Assembly: GCF_003851685.1 (NCBI RefSeq)
Contig: NZ_CP027727.1
Span: 4,898,001-4,962,000 of the forward strand
Source of the DNA: Pseudomonas sp. R5-89-07
GTDB taxonomy: Bacteria > Pseudomonadota > Gammaproteobacteria > Pseudomonadales > Pseudomonadaceae
Reading direction: 5' to 3'
Length of the DNA stretch: 64,000 bases
Positions within the stretch are counted from its first letter, which is position 1; each line of letters opens with the position of its first letter. This document shows, in pieces, positions 27,399-37,559 of the stretch. Made by a program: the position numbers and the translations under genes. The notes beneath the pieces were generated by a model. That model saw only the letters and a program-made list of their open reading frames with translations, was not told the origin of the DNA and ran no database searches.

Positions 27399-29638
27399 AA
27401 CCCGACGATTTTGAAGAGCTGCTTGCCAACTGTGCTGACGAGCCCATCCGCTTTCCGGGGGCGATCCAGCCTCATGGTGCGCTGCTGACCTTGTCGGAGC
27501 CTGACCTGAACATCATCCAGGTCAGCGCCAACGTGGATACGTTGTTCAACCGTGCGCCCGAGGCGCTGCTGGGCCAGCCACTGCACACGCTGATCGGTAC
27601 GGAGCAGGCGCACGCCGTGCAGGCCATGGCGCAGCACAACACGTTTCTCGACGCGCCAGCGCTGCATGTCACGCTTAACGGCACGCCCTTCGAGGGCCTG
27701 CTGCACCGCCATCAAAACGTGCTGATACTTGAATTCGAGCCGCACCTGGAAAATTTCAAACCGCGTGCGCTGAACGGTCGCACCAGTAACCTGGGCAAGA
27801 TGCTGCAACGCTTGCAGGCCGCGAAAACCCTGCAAGCGCTGTACGAAATCAGCGTGAATGAAATCCAGGCCATGACCGGTTACGACCGCGTGCTGATCTA
27901 CCGCTTCGAAGACGAAGGCCATGGCCAAGTGATCGCCGAAGCGTCGGCGCCGTCCATGGAGCTTTTCAACGGGCTGTTCTTCCCAGCGTCCGACATCCCG
28001 GAGCAGGCCCGCGAGCTGTATCGCACCAACTGGCTGCGGATTATCCCCAACGCGGCCTACGAGCCGGTACCGCTGCTACCCAAGCTACGGCCAGACACCG
28101 GCACGCCGCTGGACCTGAGCTTCGCCACCCTGCGCAGCGTGTCGCCGATTCACTGCCAATACATGAAGAACATGGGCGTGCTGTCGTCCATGAGCATCTC
28201 GCTGATGAAGGGCGACAAGCTGTGGGGCCTGATCAGTTGCGGCAACCGCGAGCCGCTGCTGGTGCCAAACGAGTTGCGCACCGCCTGCCAGACGATCGGC
28301 CAGGTGCTGTCGTTGCAGATCAGTGCCATGGAGGCCCTGGAACTGAGTCGTCAGCGCGAGGAAAAGGTCCAGGCGCTGGCACTGCTCGACCAGGCAATGA
28401 AGGGCTCGCAAGACACTGTGTTCGACGGCCTGGCCCAACAAGGCCGGTTGCTGATGGACCTGACTCGGGCGGGCGGCGTGGCGATCATCGAGGACCGGCA
28501 GTTGCACCGCTACGGCAACTGTCCGGAACCGGCGCAGATCCGAGCCCTGCACAAATGGCTGCAGGAACGCGACGAACCGGTGTTTTCCAGCCACAACCTG
28601 GCCTCGGTCTACCCACCGGCCGCCGAGTTCCAGCAATTGGCCAGTGGCGTGCTGGCCCTGCACCTGCCCAAGCCGGTGGACAACGGTGTGCTGTGGTTCC
28701 GCCCGGAAGTTAAGGAAAACATCAACTGGAGCGGCGACCCGCAAAAGCCGCTGGACCTGGAAAACTCCGACGGTAGCCTGCGCCTTCGCCCACGCACCTC
28801 GTTTGAAATCTGGAAAGTGGTGATGGCGGGCATTTCCACCAAGTGGAGCCATGGCGACCTGTTCGCCGCCAACGACCTGCGCCGCTCGGCCCTGGAGAAC
28901 GACCTGGCCCGCCAGGTAAAGCGCGAGCAGTTGGCGGTGCGTGCGCGTGATGACCTGGTGGCCGTGGTGTCTCATGACTTGCGTAACCCGATGACCGTCA
29001 TCTCCATGCTTTGCGGCATGATGCAAAAAGCCTTCAGCTCCGAAGGCCCGCACACCTCGCGACGGATCTCCTCAGCCATCGACACCATGCAACAGGCCGC
29101 CGGGCGCATGAACGTGCTGCTGGAGGACTTGCTCGACACCTCGAAAATCGAGGCCGGGCGCTATGTGGTCAAGCCTGTGCCGCTGGATGTGAGCCAGATG
29201 TTCGATGAGGCCTACTCGCTGCTCGCCCCGCTGGCGATGGCAAAAGGCATCGACCTGTCGTTCAACGCCGAGCCCGGCCTGCTGATCAATGCCGACCCGG
29301 AGCGCTTGTTCCAAGTGTTGTCGAACCTGATCGGCAACGCCATCAAGTTCACCCCGCGCCAAGGCAATATCGGCATCAGCGCCATGAGCAACGGTGAAGA
29401 AATCGTGTTCTCGGTGCGCGATTCCGGCGAAGGCATCGCGCCAGACCAGTTGCCTCATGTGTTCGAACGCTACTGGACAAAAACCGAAAACAACCCCACC
29501 GGCAGCGGTTTGGGGCTGTACATCACCCAGGGCATCGTCCAGGCCCACGGCGGCCAAATCGTTGCCGAAAGTGAGGTGGGTCGGGGCAGTGAGTTCCGGT
29601 TTACAGTGCCCAGGGTGATTGAAGGCTTACTGACCTGA
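27395..29638 (+). CDS. bphP: Bacteriophytochrome histidine kinase BphP
   Basis: 747 aa from the ATG giving MKPDDFEELLANCADEP, which overlaps the bphO stop. Domain order: PAS (about 10-110) with the biliverdin-binding C13, GAF (about 130-300) with the PASDIP motif, PHY (about 315-490), HisKA with phospho-accepting His in VVSHDLRNPM at about 527, and HATPase ending in GSGLGLYI. A red/far-red light sensor kinase. No receiver is fused; the solitary receiver upstream is a candidate partner. Confidence 0.96.
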   Translation: MKPDDFEELLANCADEPIRFPGAIQPHGALLTLSEPDLNIIQVSANVDTLFNRAPEALLGQPLHTLIGTEQAHAVQAMAQHNTFLDAPALHVTLNGTPFEGLLHRHQNVLILEFEPHLENFKPRALNGRTSNLGKMLQRLQAAKTLQALYEISVNEIQAMTGYDRVLIYRFEDEGHGQVIAEASAPSMELFNGLFFPASDIPEQARELYRTNWLRIIPNAAYEPVPLLPKLRPDTGTPLDLSFATLRSVSPIHCQYMKNMGVLSSMSISLMKGDKLWGLISCGNREPLLVPNELRTACQTIGQVLSLQISAMEALELSRQREEKVQALALLDQAMKGSQDTVFDGLAQQGRLLMDLTRAGGVAIIEDRQLHRYGNCPEPAQIRALHKWLQERDEPVFSSHNLASVYPPAAEFQQLASGVLALHLPKPVDNGVLWFRPEVKENINWSGDPQKPLDLENSDGSLRLRPRTSFEIWKVVMAGISTKWSHGDLFAANDLRRSALENDLARQVKREQLAVRARDDLVAVVSHDLRNPMTVISMLCGMMQKAFSSEGPHTSRRISSAIDTMQQAAGRMNVLLEDLLDTSKIEAGRYVVKPVPLDVSQMFDEAYSLLAPLAMAKGIDLSFNAEPGLLINADPERLFQVLSNLIGNAIKFTPRQGNIGISAMSNGEEIVFSVRDSGEGIAPDQLPHVFERYWTKTENNPTGSGLGLYITQGIVQAHGGQIVAESEVGRGSEFRFTVPRVIEGLLT

Positions 29639-29667
29639 TGCGGTAAAAATGTGTGAGCGGGTAAATC

Positions 29668-30987
29668 TCATACTGGCAATATAACAACCGCTGCCAACCC
29701 GCCGCCCTGGCGCTCGCACAGCGTCAGGCTGCCGCCGTGCTCCAGCACAATCGCTCGGGCGGTCGACAGCCCAAGGCCTACACCACCCGTGCTTTTGTTG
29801 CGTGACCCCTCCAGGCGATAGAACGGCAGGAATACGTCTTCGCGATGCGCGGCAGGAATGCCCGGCCCACGGTCCAGCACGCGAATCACCACCTCGCCAT
29901 GCTTGCTGTGCAACTCGATCTGCGGCGCCGTGCCGTAGTGGATCGCATTGTCCATCAGGTTGGTCATCACCCGTTTTAGGCCCAGGGGCCGGCCGAAGTA
30001 CACCAGGCGCGACGGGCCATTGAAGGTGAGGTCGATGGACTGGTCGCGATAATCGTCGATCAGGGTCTGCAGCAACTCCGCCAGGTCCAGCTGGGTGGCT
30101 TGCTCCAGGCGGGCATCGTCGCGGAAAAATTCCAGGGCGGTGTTGATCATGGCCTGCATTTCATCGACGTCGCGAAACAGTCGCTGCTGCTGGTCGGCAT
30201 CCTCGATGAATTCACCGCGCAGGCGCAGGCGGGTCAGCGGTGCGCGCAGGTCGTGGGAGATGGCGGCAAGCATCTGGGTGCGGTCCTCGATGAAGTGGCG
30301 CAACTGCGCTTGCATGCTATTGAAGGCCAGGATCGCCTGACGCATTTCGTGAGGCCCCACCGGTTCGATTGGCGGCGCGCGAAAGTCGCTGCCAAAGCGC
30401 CGCACACCTTGGGCGAAGTGTTGCAGAGGGCGCGCCAGTCGCCGGGTGGCGACCAGGGTGACGATCGCGGTAGAAACCAGTACCAGCAGCACCACGATCA
30501 GGCCGCGCACTTCATCGTCCAGTCCCCAACTGCGGGTGCCGGTGCTGAACATCAGCCAGGATCGATCGGCCAGTTGCATCAGCAGCACATACTGGCCGTT
30601 GCCGTCCGGCCAGTCGGCAGGCCCATACACTTCCGTGGGCCGCGTCGGGCCATCCAGCAGGTGCTTGAACACCTCTTCTCCCGTGCTGAGATCCGGATCA
30701 GTAAGCACCGGCAAACCAAACGTCGCTCGCTGCGCCGCCCAGGTCACGCTGAAAGAACCATCGCCCATCACCTGAGCAAGACGCGCCCGCTGCGCCGGCT
30801 CGGACGCCTCGATCACCCGCACCACCACGGCGACTTTTTCCAGCAGGCCGGTTTCGGTCAGCGGTGGCCTGGCCCACACCCCCGCCAGTTGCACGAACAA
30901 AGCATTGAACGCCAGCGCGGTGATCATCGCGACCAGCACGGTCAGCGCGATCCAACGCGCCACGGTGTCGCGCGGACGCTGGCTCAT
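29668..30987 (-). CDS. Sensor histidine kinase of a two-component system
   Basis: 439 aa. Two membrane segments (about 11-33 and 160-180) enclose a periplasmic sensor region. Then HAMP, HisKA with LAAISHDLRAPLTRLRLR (His about 243), and HATPase with NLMDNAIHYG and GVGLGLSTARAIV. The start overlaps the stop of the upstream OmpR-type regulator gene (4 bases, ATGA), so the two form an operon. Related kinases sense envelope or metal signals; the stimulus here cannot be told. Confidence 0.92.
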   Translation of the reverse strand: MSQRPRDTVARWIALTVLVAMITALAFNALFVQLAGVWARPPLTETGLLEKVAVVVRVIEASEPAQRARLAQVMGDGSFSVTWAAQRATFGLPVLTDPDLSTGEEVFKHLLDGPTRPTEVYGPADWPDGNGQYVLLMQLADRSWLMFSTGTRSWGLDDEVRGLIVVLLVLVSTAIVTLVATRRLARPLQHFAQGVRRFGSDFRAPPIEPVGPHEMRQAILAFNSMQAQLRHFIEDRTQMLAAISHDLRAPLTRLRLRGEFIEDADQQQRLFRDVDEMQAMINTALEFFRDDARLEQATQLDLAELLQTLIDDYRDQSIDLTFNGPSRLVYFGRPLGLKRVMTNLMDNAIHYGTAPQIELHSKHGEVVIRVLDRGPGIPAAHREDVFLPFYRLEGSRNKSTGGVGLGLSTARAIVLEHGGSLTLCERQGGGLAAVVILPV

Positions 30988-31694
30988 GAGCGGCTCACGC
31001 TGGCGGTGAACTGATAACCGCCGTTGCGCACGGTGCGGATCATTGCCGGGCGCTTGGTATCGAACTCCAGCTTGCGGCGCAGACGGCTCACTTGCACGTC
31101 GATGCTGCGGTCGACGGCGTCATGGCTATGGCCGTGCGCCAGGCTCAGCAACTGTTCGCGGGTGAGCACGCGTTGCGGGTGTTCGAGAAACACCAGCAGC
31201 AGGTCGAACTCACCGGACGACAGCGCAATCATCACTTGGTCGGGCGAGCGCAACTCCCGGCGCGTGAGGTCCAGTTGCCAGCCGTCAAAACGGATCAGCG
31301 GGCGCGCGGTCTGCCCCGCAGACGGTCGGCTTTCACCCGCTCGGCGCAATACCGCACGCACCCGCGCCAGCAGTTCGCGGGCGTCGAAGGGTTTGCTCAG
31401 GTAATCATCGGCGCCCATTTCCAGGCCCACCACGCGGTCGCTGAGCTCACCCATGGCCGTGAGCATGATCACGGGCGTAGCGTATTGCTGGCGCAGGCGC
31501 TGGCACAGCAGCAGACCGTTATCGCCGGGCAGCATCAGGTCAAGGATGATCAGGTCGGCGGGCTGATGTTCCATGGCCGTCCACAACTCGGGGCCACTGG
31601 CGACGGTCTCTACCGAATAGCCGTGTTGCAGGAAAAATTTCTTAAGCAGGGAGAGGACTTCAAGGTCATCGTCGACAATTAACAGATTGCTCAC
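30984..31694 (-). CDS. OmpR-family response regulator
   Basis: 236 aa. Receiver domain with acidic residues at 8-10, phospho-acceptor D52 in LIILDLMLPGDNG, and Lys in YLSKPFDARELLAR. C-terminal winged helix includes RVLTREQLLSLAHGHSHDAVDRSIDVQVSRLRRKLE and GYQFTA. First gene of the pair with the kinase that follows. Target genes unknown. Confidence 0.93.
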   Translation of the reverse strand: MSNLLIVDDDLEVLSLLKKFFLQHGYSVETVASGPELWTAMEHQPADLIILDLMLPGDNGLLLCQRLRQQYATPVIMLTAMGELSDRVVGLEMGADDYLSKPFDARELLARVRAVLRRAGESRPSAGQTARPLIRFDGWQLDLTRRELRSPDQVMIALSSGEFDLLLVFLEHPQRVLTREQLLSLAHGHSHDAVDRSIDVQVSRLRRKLEFDTKRPAMIRTVRNGGYQFTASVSRS

Positions 31695-31971
31695 CGGCAG
31701 GCTTCACTCGGCTAGGTAAAGGCGCCATCTAAAACTATTCGACGCGGCCCGTCATATATTTCAACCGTGCAATAAAGCGTCAACCACGTAATAAACCTGA
31801 CATCTTCGCCCAAGGCCGCCATGGGAACATTGTTCTCTGAAACACTCTTCAATATCGCAGTCATATTTTGCAGCGACGCGTTTATAGCGGCCTCGCTTGC
31901 ACCGCTATTAAGGTTGGCCTGGCTTCGCTCCAAGAGGCGAAGTCATCCTCTCTTCAAAGAAGGAAACATCC

Positions 31972-32178
31972 ATGATTAGCGGAATCAACCACTCACTGGG
32001 CAACATTCAATACCCTCCCCTGCAGCAGGATGATGCAGGGCCCCAGCGAAGGAAGCGCAGCATCGACACCACACAGGTGCAACTGAATACCACCGGGCTT
32101 GACGGCATGGAGGCCAGTGACCACAGCAAGAAAAGAAGTGGTGGGCTGGACAGCCTAGGCCGCGGCAACATACTTTAA
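31972..32178 (+). CDS. Small hypothetical protein
   Basis: 68 aa (MISGINHSLGNIQYPPLQQ...), polar and probably disordered, with a KKR/KKRS basic patch. No domain I recognise. Main support is a good ribosome site (AAGAAGGAA, 6 bases before the ATG) and its position as a stand-alone frame between the two-component genes and the phosphatase. Could be a spurious ORF. Confidence 0.4.
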   Translation: MISGINHSLGNIQYPPLQQDDAGPQRRKRSIDTTQVQLNTTGLDGMEASDHSKKRSGGLDSLGRGNIL

Positions 32179-32287
32179 CCTGCCGTGTACGAGGGGCAGG
32201 TGCACGGCCTTTCGTACCCTACTTAACACTGCCATCACATTCGCTCGCTTAAACTCCGGTTCAATCCAGCCTGGAACCACCGTCTGC

Positions 32288-34180
32288 ATGTCGCACTCCG
32301 ACACACTACCCGCCGTACTGGCCGGCCCACTGCTGCGACGCCTTGAAGCTCGGCGTCTGGTGTTGTGGCTGGTAGCCAGTCGACCACTGGAACTGACCCT
32401 GAAGCTGCACCTGCCCACGCACGCACTGGACATTACCCTGGACCAGTGCCAGGTCGTCCCCGTGGGGCGCCAGGCGTTCATTCATTTGATCGATGTGTCG
32501 CTGGACGAAACGCTGCCCCTGGACGTCGCGATCAGCTACGACCTGGTGTTTGACAACACCGGCATCGCCGACTGGGCACCGCACCTGCTGTACGCCGACG
32601 CTCAATACCCCAGTTTCGTGTTGCATAGCCGTATCCATCAGTTGGTGCACGGCTCATGCCGCAAACCCCATCACAGTGCCGACGAAGGGTTGCTGTGCGT
32701 CGACCGCCTGCTGGCCGAGGCCAGAACCCCAGCCGAACGTCCGGCCTTGTTGATGATGAGTGGCGATCAGGTTTACGCCGACGATGTCGCCGGGCCGATG
32801 CTGCATGCGATACACGGCTTGATTGCACGGCTGGGGCTGTTCGATGAATACCTCGAAGGCGCGGTGGTCGATGACAGCGCCAGCCTCTACGGGCACGCCG
32901 CCAGTTACTATCAGCGCGCCGATCTGCTGCCGGCACTGGACAGCAACGAGACCTTGCGCGAGCGCTTCTTCGGTGGCGTGAAAAAGCCGATTTTCACCAG
33001 CAGCACCGCCGATAACCACTTGGTGAGCTTCGCCGAAGTCATCGCGATGTACCTGCTGGTGTGGTCGCCCACGCCCTGGACGCTGATCACCCTTGAGCGC
33101 CCACCGCTGAGCCTTGAACGACAGCAGCGTTACGCCAGCGAAGAGGTGCGGATCGAGCGATTCCGCGACGGCTTGCCCGGCGTCGCGCGGGTATTTGCCC
33201 ACCTGTCGACCCTGATGATCTTTGACGACCATGACATCACCGACGACTGGAACCTCAGCGCCCAATGGGAAGAAACCGCGTACGGCCACCCCTTCTCCAG
33301 GCGCATCATCGGCAATGCCTTGCTTGCTTATCTGCTGTGCCAGGGCTGGGGCAACCAGCCGGATGCGTTTGCCGAACTGCTGCGCCAAACCCAAGCGCTG
33401 ACCACCCAAACCCAGGCCAACCACCTGGACGCAGCCGCCCAGGACGCATTACTCGAAGCGCTGCGCAGATTCCAACACTGGCATTACGTACTGCCCACCA
33501 CCCCAGCGTTGCTGGTGTTGGACACCCGCACCCGGCGCTGGCGCAGCGAGTTCACCCTCAAGCAACCCTCCGGCCTGCTGGACTGGGAAGCGCTGAGCGA
33601 ACTGCAGCAGGCGCTGCTCGACCACCCTTCGGCCATCATCGTCTCGCCCGCACCGATTTTTGGCGTGAAGCTGATCGAGACTGTGCAAAAAGTGTTCAGC
33701 TGGTGCGGTTATCCGCTGCTGGTGGACGCCGAAAACTGGATGGCCCATCGCGGCGCCGCCCAGGTGATTCTCAACATTTTCCGCCACTCCCGCACACCGG
33801 GTAACTACGTGATTCTGTCGGGCGATGTGCACTATTCGTTCGTCTACGAGGTGCTGATTCGCCACCGCAACGCTGGCCCCAGGATCTGGCAGATCACCAG
33901 CAGCGGCATCAAGAATGAATTCCCGCCACGCCTGCTGGAATGGTTCGACCGTCTCAACCGCTGGCTCTACTCCCCACGCTCGCCACTCAACTGGTTTACC
34001 CGGCGCCGCACCATGCAAGTGGTGCCGCACATTCCGGAACATGCCGAGGCCGGCGAGCGATTGTGGAACTCAGCCGGGATCGGCCAGGTGTTTTTCAACG
34101 AACAGGGCCAACCTGAGGCGATTTATCAGCACAACGCCGATGGGAAGCCTCGGACGAAAATGATGGCGCCGCGCCCTTAA
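32288..34180 (+). CDS. PhoD-like metallophosphatase
   Basis: 630 aa, no signal peptide. After an N-terminal beta-rich region (about 1-110), the PhoD/calcineurin-like core has metal-binding motifs MSGDQVYADD, MIFDDHDITDDWNLS and, near the C-terminus, ILSGDVHYSFVYE with a region ITSSGIKNE. Classical PhoD enzymes are Tat-exported alkaline phosphatases/phosphodiesterases. This cytosolic long version belongs to the PhoD-like branch found alone in many Pseudomonas. Substrate unknown. No clear ribosome site before the ATG. Confidence 0.85.
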   Translation: MSHSDTLPAVLAGPLLRRLEARRLVLWLVASRPLELTLKLHLPTHALDITLDQCQVVPVGRQAFIHLIDVSLDETLPLDVAISYDLVFDNTGIADWAPHLLYADAQYPSFVLHSRIHQLVHGSCRKPHHSADEGLLCVDRLLAEARTPAERPALLMMSGDQVYADDVAGPMLHAIHGLIARLGLFDEYLEGAVVDDSASLYGHAASYYQRADLLPALDSNETLRERFFGGVKKPIFTSSTADNHLVSFAEVIAMYLLVWSPTPWTLITLERPPLSLERQQRYASEEVRIERFRDGLPGVARVFAHLSTLMIFDDHDITDDWNLSAQWEETAYGHPFSRRIIGNALLAYLLCQGWGNQPDAFAELLRQTQALTTQTQANHLDAAAQDALLEALRRFQHWHYVLPTTPALLVLDTRTRRWRSEFTLKQPSGLLDWEALSELQQALLDHPSAIIVSPAPIFGVKLIETVQKVFSWCGYPLLVDAENWMAHRGAAQVILNIFRHSRTPGNYVILSGDVHYSFVYEVLIRHRNAGPRIWQITSSGIKNEFPPRLLEWFDRLNRWLYSPRSPLNWFTRRRTMQVVPHIPEHAEAGERLWNSAGIGQVFFNEQGQPEAIYQHNADGKPRTKMMAPRP

Positions 34181-34300
34181 AAAACACCCCATGTTCCCTA
34201 TTCAAAGGCCGCCGACCGCGGTGTACAGTAGCGTCAGCCATGGAGTATCGGCGTCAACGACAGCTGGCCTTGGAAGCCGGTTCACGCAGGAAGCGCGTAG

Positions 34301-35314
34301 ATGGACGATACAGCCGGCAACGAGCCGCTGCGCAATGACATTTCCGACCTCAGTGCCGACATGTTGCACGCCATCATGGAACTGGTCAGCGACGGGATAT
34401 GGGATTGGAACGCCAATACCGGGTTCGTCTACCGCAATCCCGGTTGGTACGAAATGCTGGGCTATCCGCGGCACTCCCTGGAAAACAGCGTATTCACCTG
34501 GGAGAACGTAATCCATCCTGAAGATTACGCACTTGTCATGGCCGGGTTTGATGACTATATCTGCCAACGCACCCCCCATTACCGAGCCGAATACCGCTGT
34601 CGAAAATACGACGGCACTTACCTCTGGGTCGAAGACCGCGGCTATATCCTTGCGCGCAATCCTGACAATTCGGTAGCGCGCATGGTGGGCGCGCACCGCG
34701 ATATCCATGCACGCAAGTGTTCCATCGAACGCCTTGAAAAGCGTAACCGGACCCTTGAGGCCTTGGTGGTCGAGCGCACCCTTGAATTGTCACGAGTCAA
34801 TCAGCAGTTGCAATTGCAACTGGACGAAAACCGCTCCCTGGCCGAACGGGATGCCCTGACGCGCATCGCCAACCGTTATCGCCTGGAAAACGTAATGCTC
34901 CAGGCGTGCGACCGTGCCGAGCGCTTTCGCTTGCCACTGGCGCTGGTGGCTATGGATATCGATGATTTCAAGCCAATCAATGACCAATATGGCCATGAAG
35001 TAGGCGACCAGACGCTGATCCGGGTAGTGGAGGGCCTGGAAGCCTGCGTACGTGCAGGTGACTTGCTGGCACGCTGGGGCGGCGACGAGTTTATGCTGGT
35101 TTTGCCCAACACTACTCTGCAGACGGCCAAGGAGCTGGCCGAAAGGCTGCGCCATAAAGTCCAGGAAACGGCCGCCGTTGGTGATACCCGGATTACCCTG
35201 AGCCTGGGCGTGGTGGAGCGGCAATTGGGCGAGTCACCGGCAGCCCTGATGGCGCGCGCTGACCAAGCGCTTTATCGGGCCAAGGCGGCGGGGAAGAATG
35301 GAGTGTCGGAATAG
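34301..35314 (+). CDS. PAS-GGDEF diguanylate cyclase
   Basis: 337 aa. An N-terminal PAS/PAC sensor (about 15-145: WDWNANTGFVYRNPGWYEMLGY and RCRKYDGTYLWVEDRGYI), a short coiled coil, then a GGDEF domain (about 175-335) with an intact active site RWGGDEFMLVLP. An RxxD inhibitory site (RAGD) lies five residues before GGDEF, so feedback inhibition by c-di-GMP is expected. Makes c-di-GMP from two GTP in the cytosol; signal sensed by PAS unknown. Stand-alone gene. Confidence 0.93.
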   Translation: MDDTAGNEPLRNDISDLSADMLHAIMELVSDGIWDWNANTGFVYRNPGWYEMLGYPRHSLENSVFTWENVIHPEDYALVMAGFDDYICQRTPHYRAEYRCRKYDGTYLWVEDRGYILARNPDNSVARMVGAHRDIHARKCSIERLEKRNRTLEALVVERTLELSRVNQQLQLQLDENRSLAERDALTRIANRYRLENVMLQACDRAERFRLPLALVAMDIDDFKPINDQYGHEVGDQTLIRVVEGLEACVRAGDLLARWGGDEFMLVLPNTTLQTAKELAERLRHKVQETAAVGDTRITLSLGVVERQLGESPAALMARADQALYRAKAAGKNGVSE

Positions 35315-35470
35315 ATAACCGTTAGCCACCGGTCAGTGTGTACTGGAGCGTGGCGCCCCGAGCGCACATCCCGACTTTTAATAATGATCCGGCGACTTTA
35401 TTTCGTTTGCGGCAAGGGCGCTTGCGCGGCTTAGATAAAACCCAGCCCATCACTGCCGAGTCAACGATTC

Positions 35471-36721
35471 ATGAGCCGCGAAACGATCAGCCAGTCGATT
35501 TCCATCGTCCATCCCATCAGCCTCAGCCACGGTAAAAACGCCGAAGTCTGGGATACCACGGGTAAGCGCTACATCGATTTTGTCGGCGGCATCGGCGTAC
35601 TCAACCTCGGCCATTGCCACCCTGCGGTGGTGGAAGCGATTCGCGAGCAAGCGACCCAGCTCACCCACTATGCGTTCAACGCCGCGCCGCACAGGCCCTA
35701 CATCGAGTTGATGGAGCGCCTGACTGCGTTTATTCCGGTGAGCTACCCGGTCAGCGGCATGCTCACCAACAGCGGCGCGGAAGCGGCGGAAAACGCCTTG
35801 AAGATAGTACGCGGCGCCACCGGCCGCACGGCGGTGATCGCGTTTGACGGCGCGTTCCATGGCCGCACCCTGGCCACCCTCAACCTCAATGGCAAGGTCG
35901 CGCCCTACAAGCAAAAGGTCGGCGTACTGCCAGGTCCCGTGTATCACCTGCCCTACCCCAGCGCCGATAACGGCGTGACCTGCGCCGAAGCGCTGAAGGC
36001 CATGGACCGCCTGTTCAGCGTGGAAATCGACGTCAACGATGTGGCCTGTTTCATCATTGAACCGGTACAGGGCGAAGGCGGTTTCCTCGCCCTGGATATC
36101 GAGTTCGCCCAGGCCCTGCGACGCTTTTGTGACGCGCACGAGATCCTGCTGATCGCCGACGAAATCCAGTCCGGTTTCGGTCGTACCGGGCAGCGATTTG
36201 CCTTCTCGCGCCTGGGCATTGAACCCGACCTGATCCTGCTCGGCAAAAGCATCGCCGGCGGTATGCCGCTGGGAGCGGTGGTGGGGCGCAAGGCACTGAT
36301 GGACAACCTGCCCAAAGGCGGCCTGGGAGGTACCTATTCCGGCAACCCCATCGCCTGCGCCGCCGCCCTGGCGACGCTTGAGGTCATGACCGATGAGCGC
36401 CTGCAGGTATGGGGCTCGCAGCAGGAAGCGGCCATCATGGAACGTTATCACGCGTGGCGCGCGCAGCGCCTGTCGCCTTATCTAGGCCGTCTCACCGGCG
36501 TGGGCGCCATGCGCGGCATTGAACTGGCGCATGCCGACGGCACGCCGGCCACCCGGCAGCTGGCCCAATTGCTGGACCTGGCGCGCGCTGCCGGCCTGCT
36601 GCTGATGCCCAGTGGCAAGTCACGGCATATCATCCGCTTGCTGGCACCACTGACCACCGAACCGGCGGTGCTGGCCGAAGGGCTGGACAAACTCCAAGCC
36701 TGCCTCGAGCAACTGGACTAG
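35471..36721 (+). CDS. Class III (GabT-like) omega-aminotransferase
   Basis: 416 aa PLP enzyme. Motifs: SGAEAAENALKIVRGATGR, the Asp in LLIADEIQSGFGRTG, and the PLP lysine in LLGKSIAGGMPLGAVVG. Closest in look to 4-aminobutyrate/2-oxoglutarate aminotransferases, but the genuine gabT usually sits beside gabD, which is absent here, so another omega-amino acid may be the substrate. Stand-alone, followed by an orphan gene on the same strand after 111 bases. Confidence 0.85.
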   Translation: MSRETISQSISIVHPISLSHGKNAEVWDTTGKRYIDFVGGIGVLNLGHCHPAVVEAIREQATQLTHYAFNAAPHRPYIELMERLTAFIPVSYPVSGMLTNSGAEAAENALKIVRGATGRTAVIAFDGAFHGRTLATLNLNGKVAPYKQKVGVLPGPVYHLPYPSADNGVTCAEALKAMDRLFSVEIDVNDVACFIIEPVQGEGGFLALDIEFAQALRRFCDAHEILLIADEIQSGFGRTGQRFAFSRLGIEPDLILLGKSIAGGMPLGAVVGRKALMDNLPKGGLGGTYSGNPIACAAALATLEVMTDERLQVWGSQQEAAIMERYHAWRAQRLSPYLGRLTGVGAMRGIELAHADGTPATRQLAQLLDLARAAGLLLMPSGKSRHIIRLLAPLTTEPAVLAEGLDKLQACLEQLD

Positions 36722-36832
36722 ACGCGTACGCTCACTGAGCTCTCTGACGGGGCGCCTTGACCTGACTCCCCTGCCCCCTGAAAATGCCCGACGCTTTTTT
36801 GTCTCCCCGTTTACTGAAGTAGTGAAATTTCA

Positions 36833-37549
36833 ATGTCCGATTCGTACACCGCTGAATCCGCCGAAGCCTCCGTAGTCGCCTTGCACGCCAAAGCCGAGTA
36901 CGAAAATGCCATCCATCTTTCACAGCATGTGCCGGCGGCCAAGATCATCAGCGAAATGGTGCTGGACGCGTTTCATACCTCCAAGGAAAGCGACCAGATC
37001 CGCGAGTTGCGCGTGGCCATCCGCCAGGCCCATGACGCCTTCGACGATGATAAAGCCTACGAGCTGATGGGCCAGCTCAAGCAATTGAAAGACGCCGAAG
37101 CCGCCGATAACGCCGCCCTGGAAGACCTGAGCAGCCAGTTCTCCATCAGTCGCATTCTGTCCAGTTTCAAGGACGATCCCCAATTCCAGGAGTTGGTCTA
37201 CGGCCTGGCCCTGAAGGTGCTGAACCAGTCACACCAGGCCATCAGCAACCCAAGCGCCGGCAAGGGCAAGGCCGCACGCGGCAAGAAGGAAGCCGAGGTG
37301 TTTGTGATCAGCAAGGATGGCATCAGCGTCACCCTGCCGCTGCGCACACCGCGCTCCAAGCTCAATGTGGACCGCGAAGCGCTGGAGTTCCTGGGACTTA
37401 CCTTCGTGGGTGAAGGCAGCGAGGCGGAGCTGGAAAGTGAAACCTTCGTTGACAACAGCGGTGTGGAGCAGCCGGTCACGCGCAGGAGCATCGTGACCGC
37501 ACTGCAACAACAAAGCGCTTTTGACGGTTACTCCATCGCCGCCCAGTAA
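36833..37549 (+). CDS. Hypothetical protein with acidic helical N-terminus
   Basis: 238 aa. Residues 1-130 are strongly helical and acidic, with coiled-coil-like heptads (ESDQIRELRVAIRQAHDAF, YELMGQLKQLKDAEAADNAALEDL). A Lys/Gly-rich linker (GKGKAARGKKE, about 147-157) leads to a beta-type C-terminal domain (VFVISKDGISVTLPLRTPRS...). No family recognised; a Lys-rich linker between two folded parts is common in nucleic-acid-associated proteins, but that is speculation. Confidence 0.7.
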   Translation: MSDSYTAESAEASVVALHAKAEYENAIHLSQHVPAAKIISEMVLDAFHTSKESDQIRELRVAIRQAHDAFDDDKAYELMGQLKQLKDAEAADNAALEDLSSQFSISRILSSFKDDPQFQELVYGLALKVLNQSHQAISNPSAGKGKAARGKKEAEVFVISKDGISVTLPLRTPRSKLNVDREALEFLGLTFVGEGSEAELESETFVDNSGVEQPVTRRSIVTALQQQSAFDGYSIAAQ

Positions 37550-37559
37550 GCGCTCGACG

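Noticed and set aside
31712..31933. 73-codon minus-strand frame upstream of the two-component genes
   Set aside because: Would need a TTG start without a clear ribosome site; no domain. It remains possible as a small orphan gene, but support is too weak.
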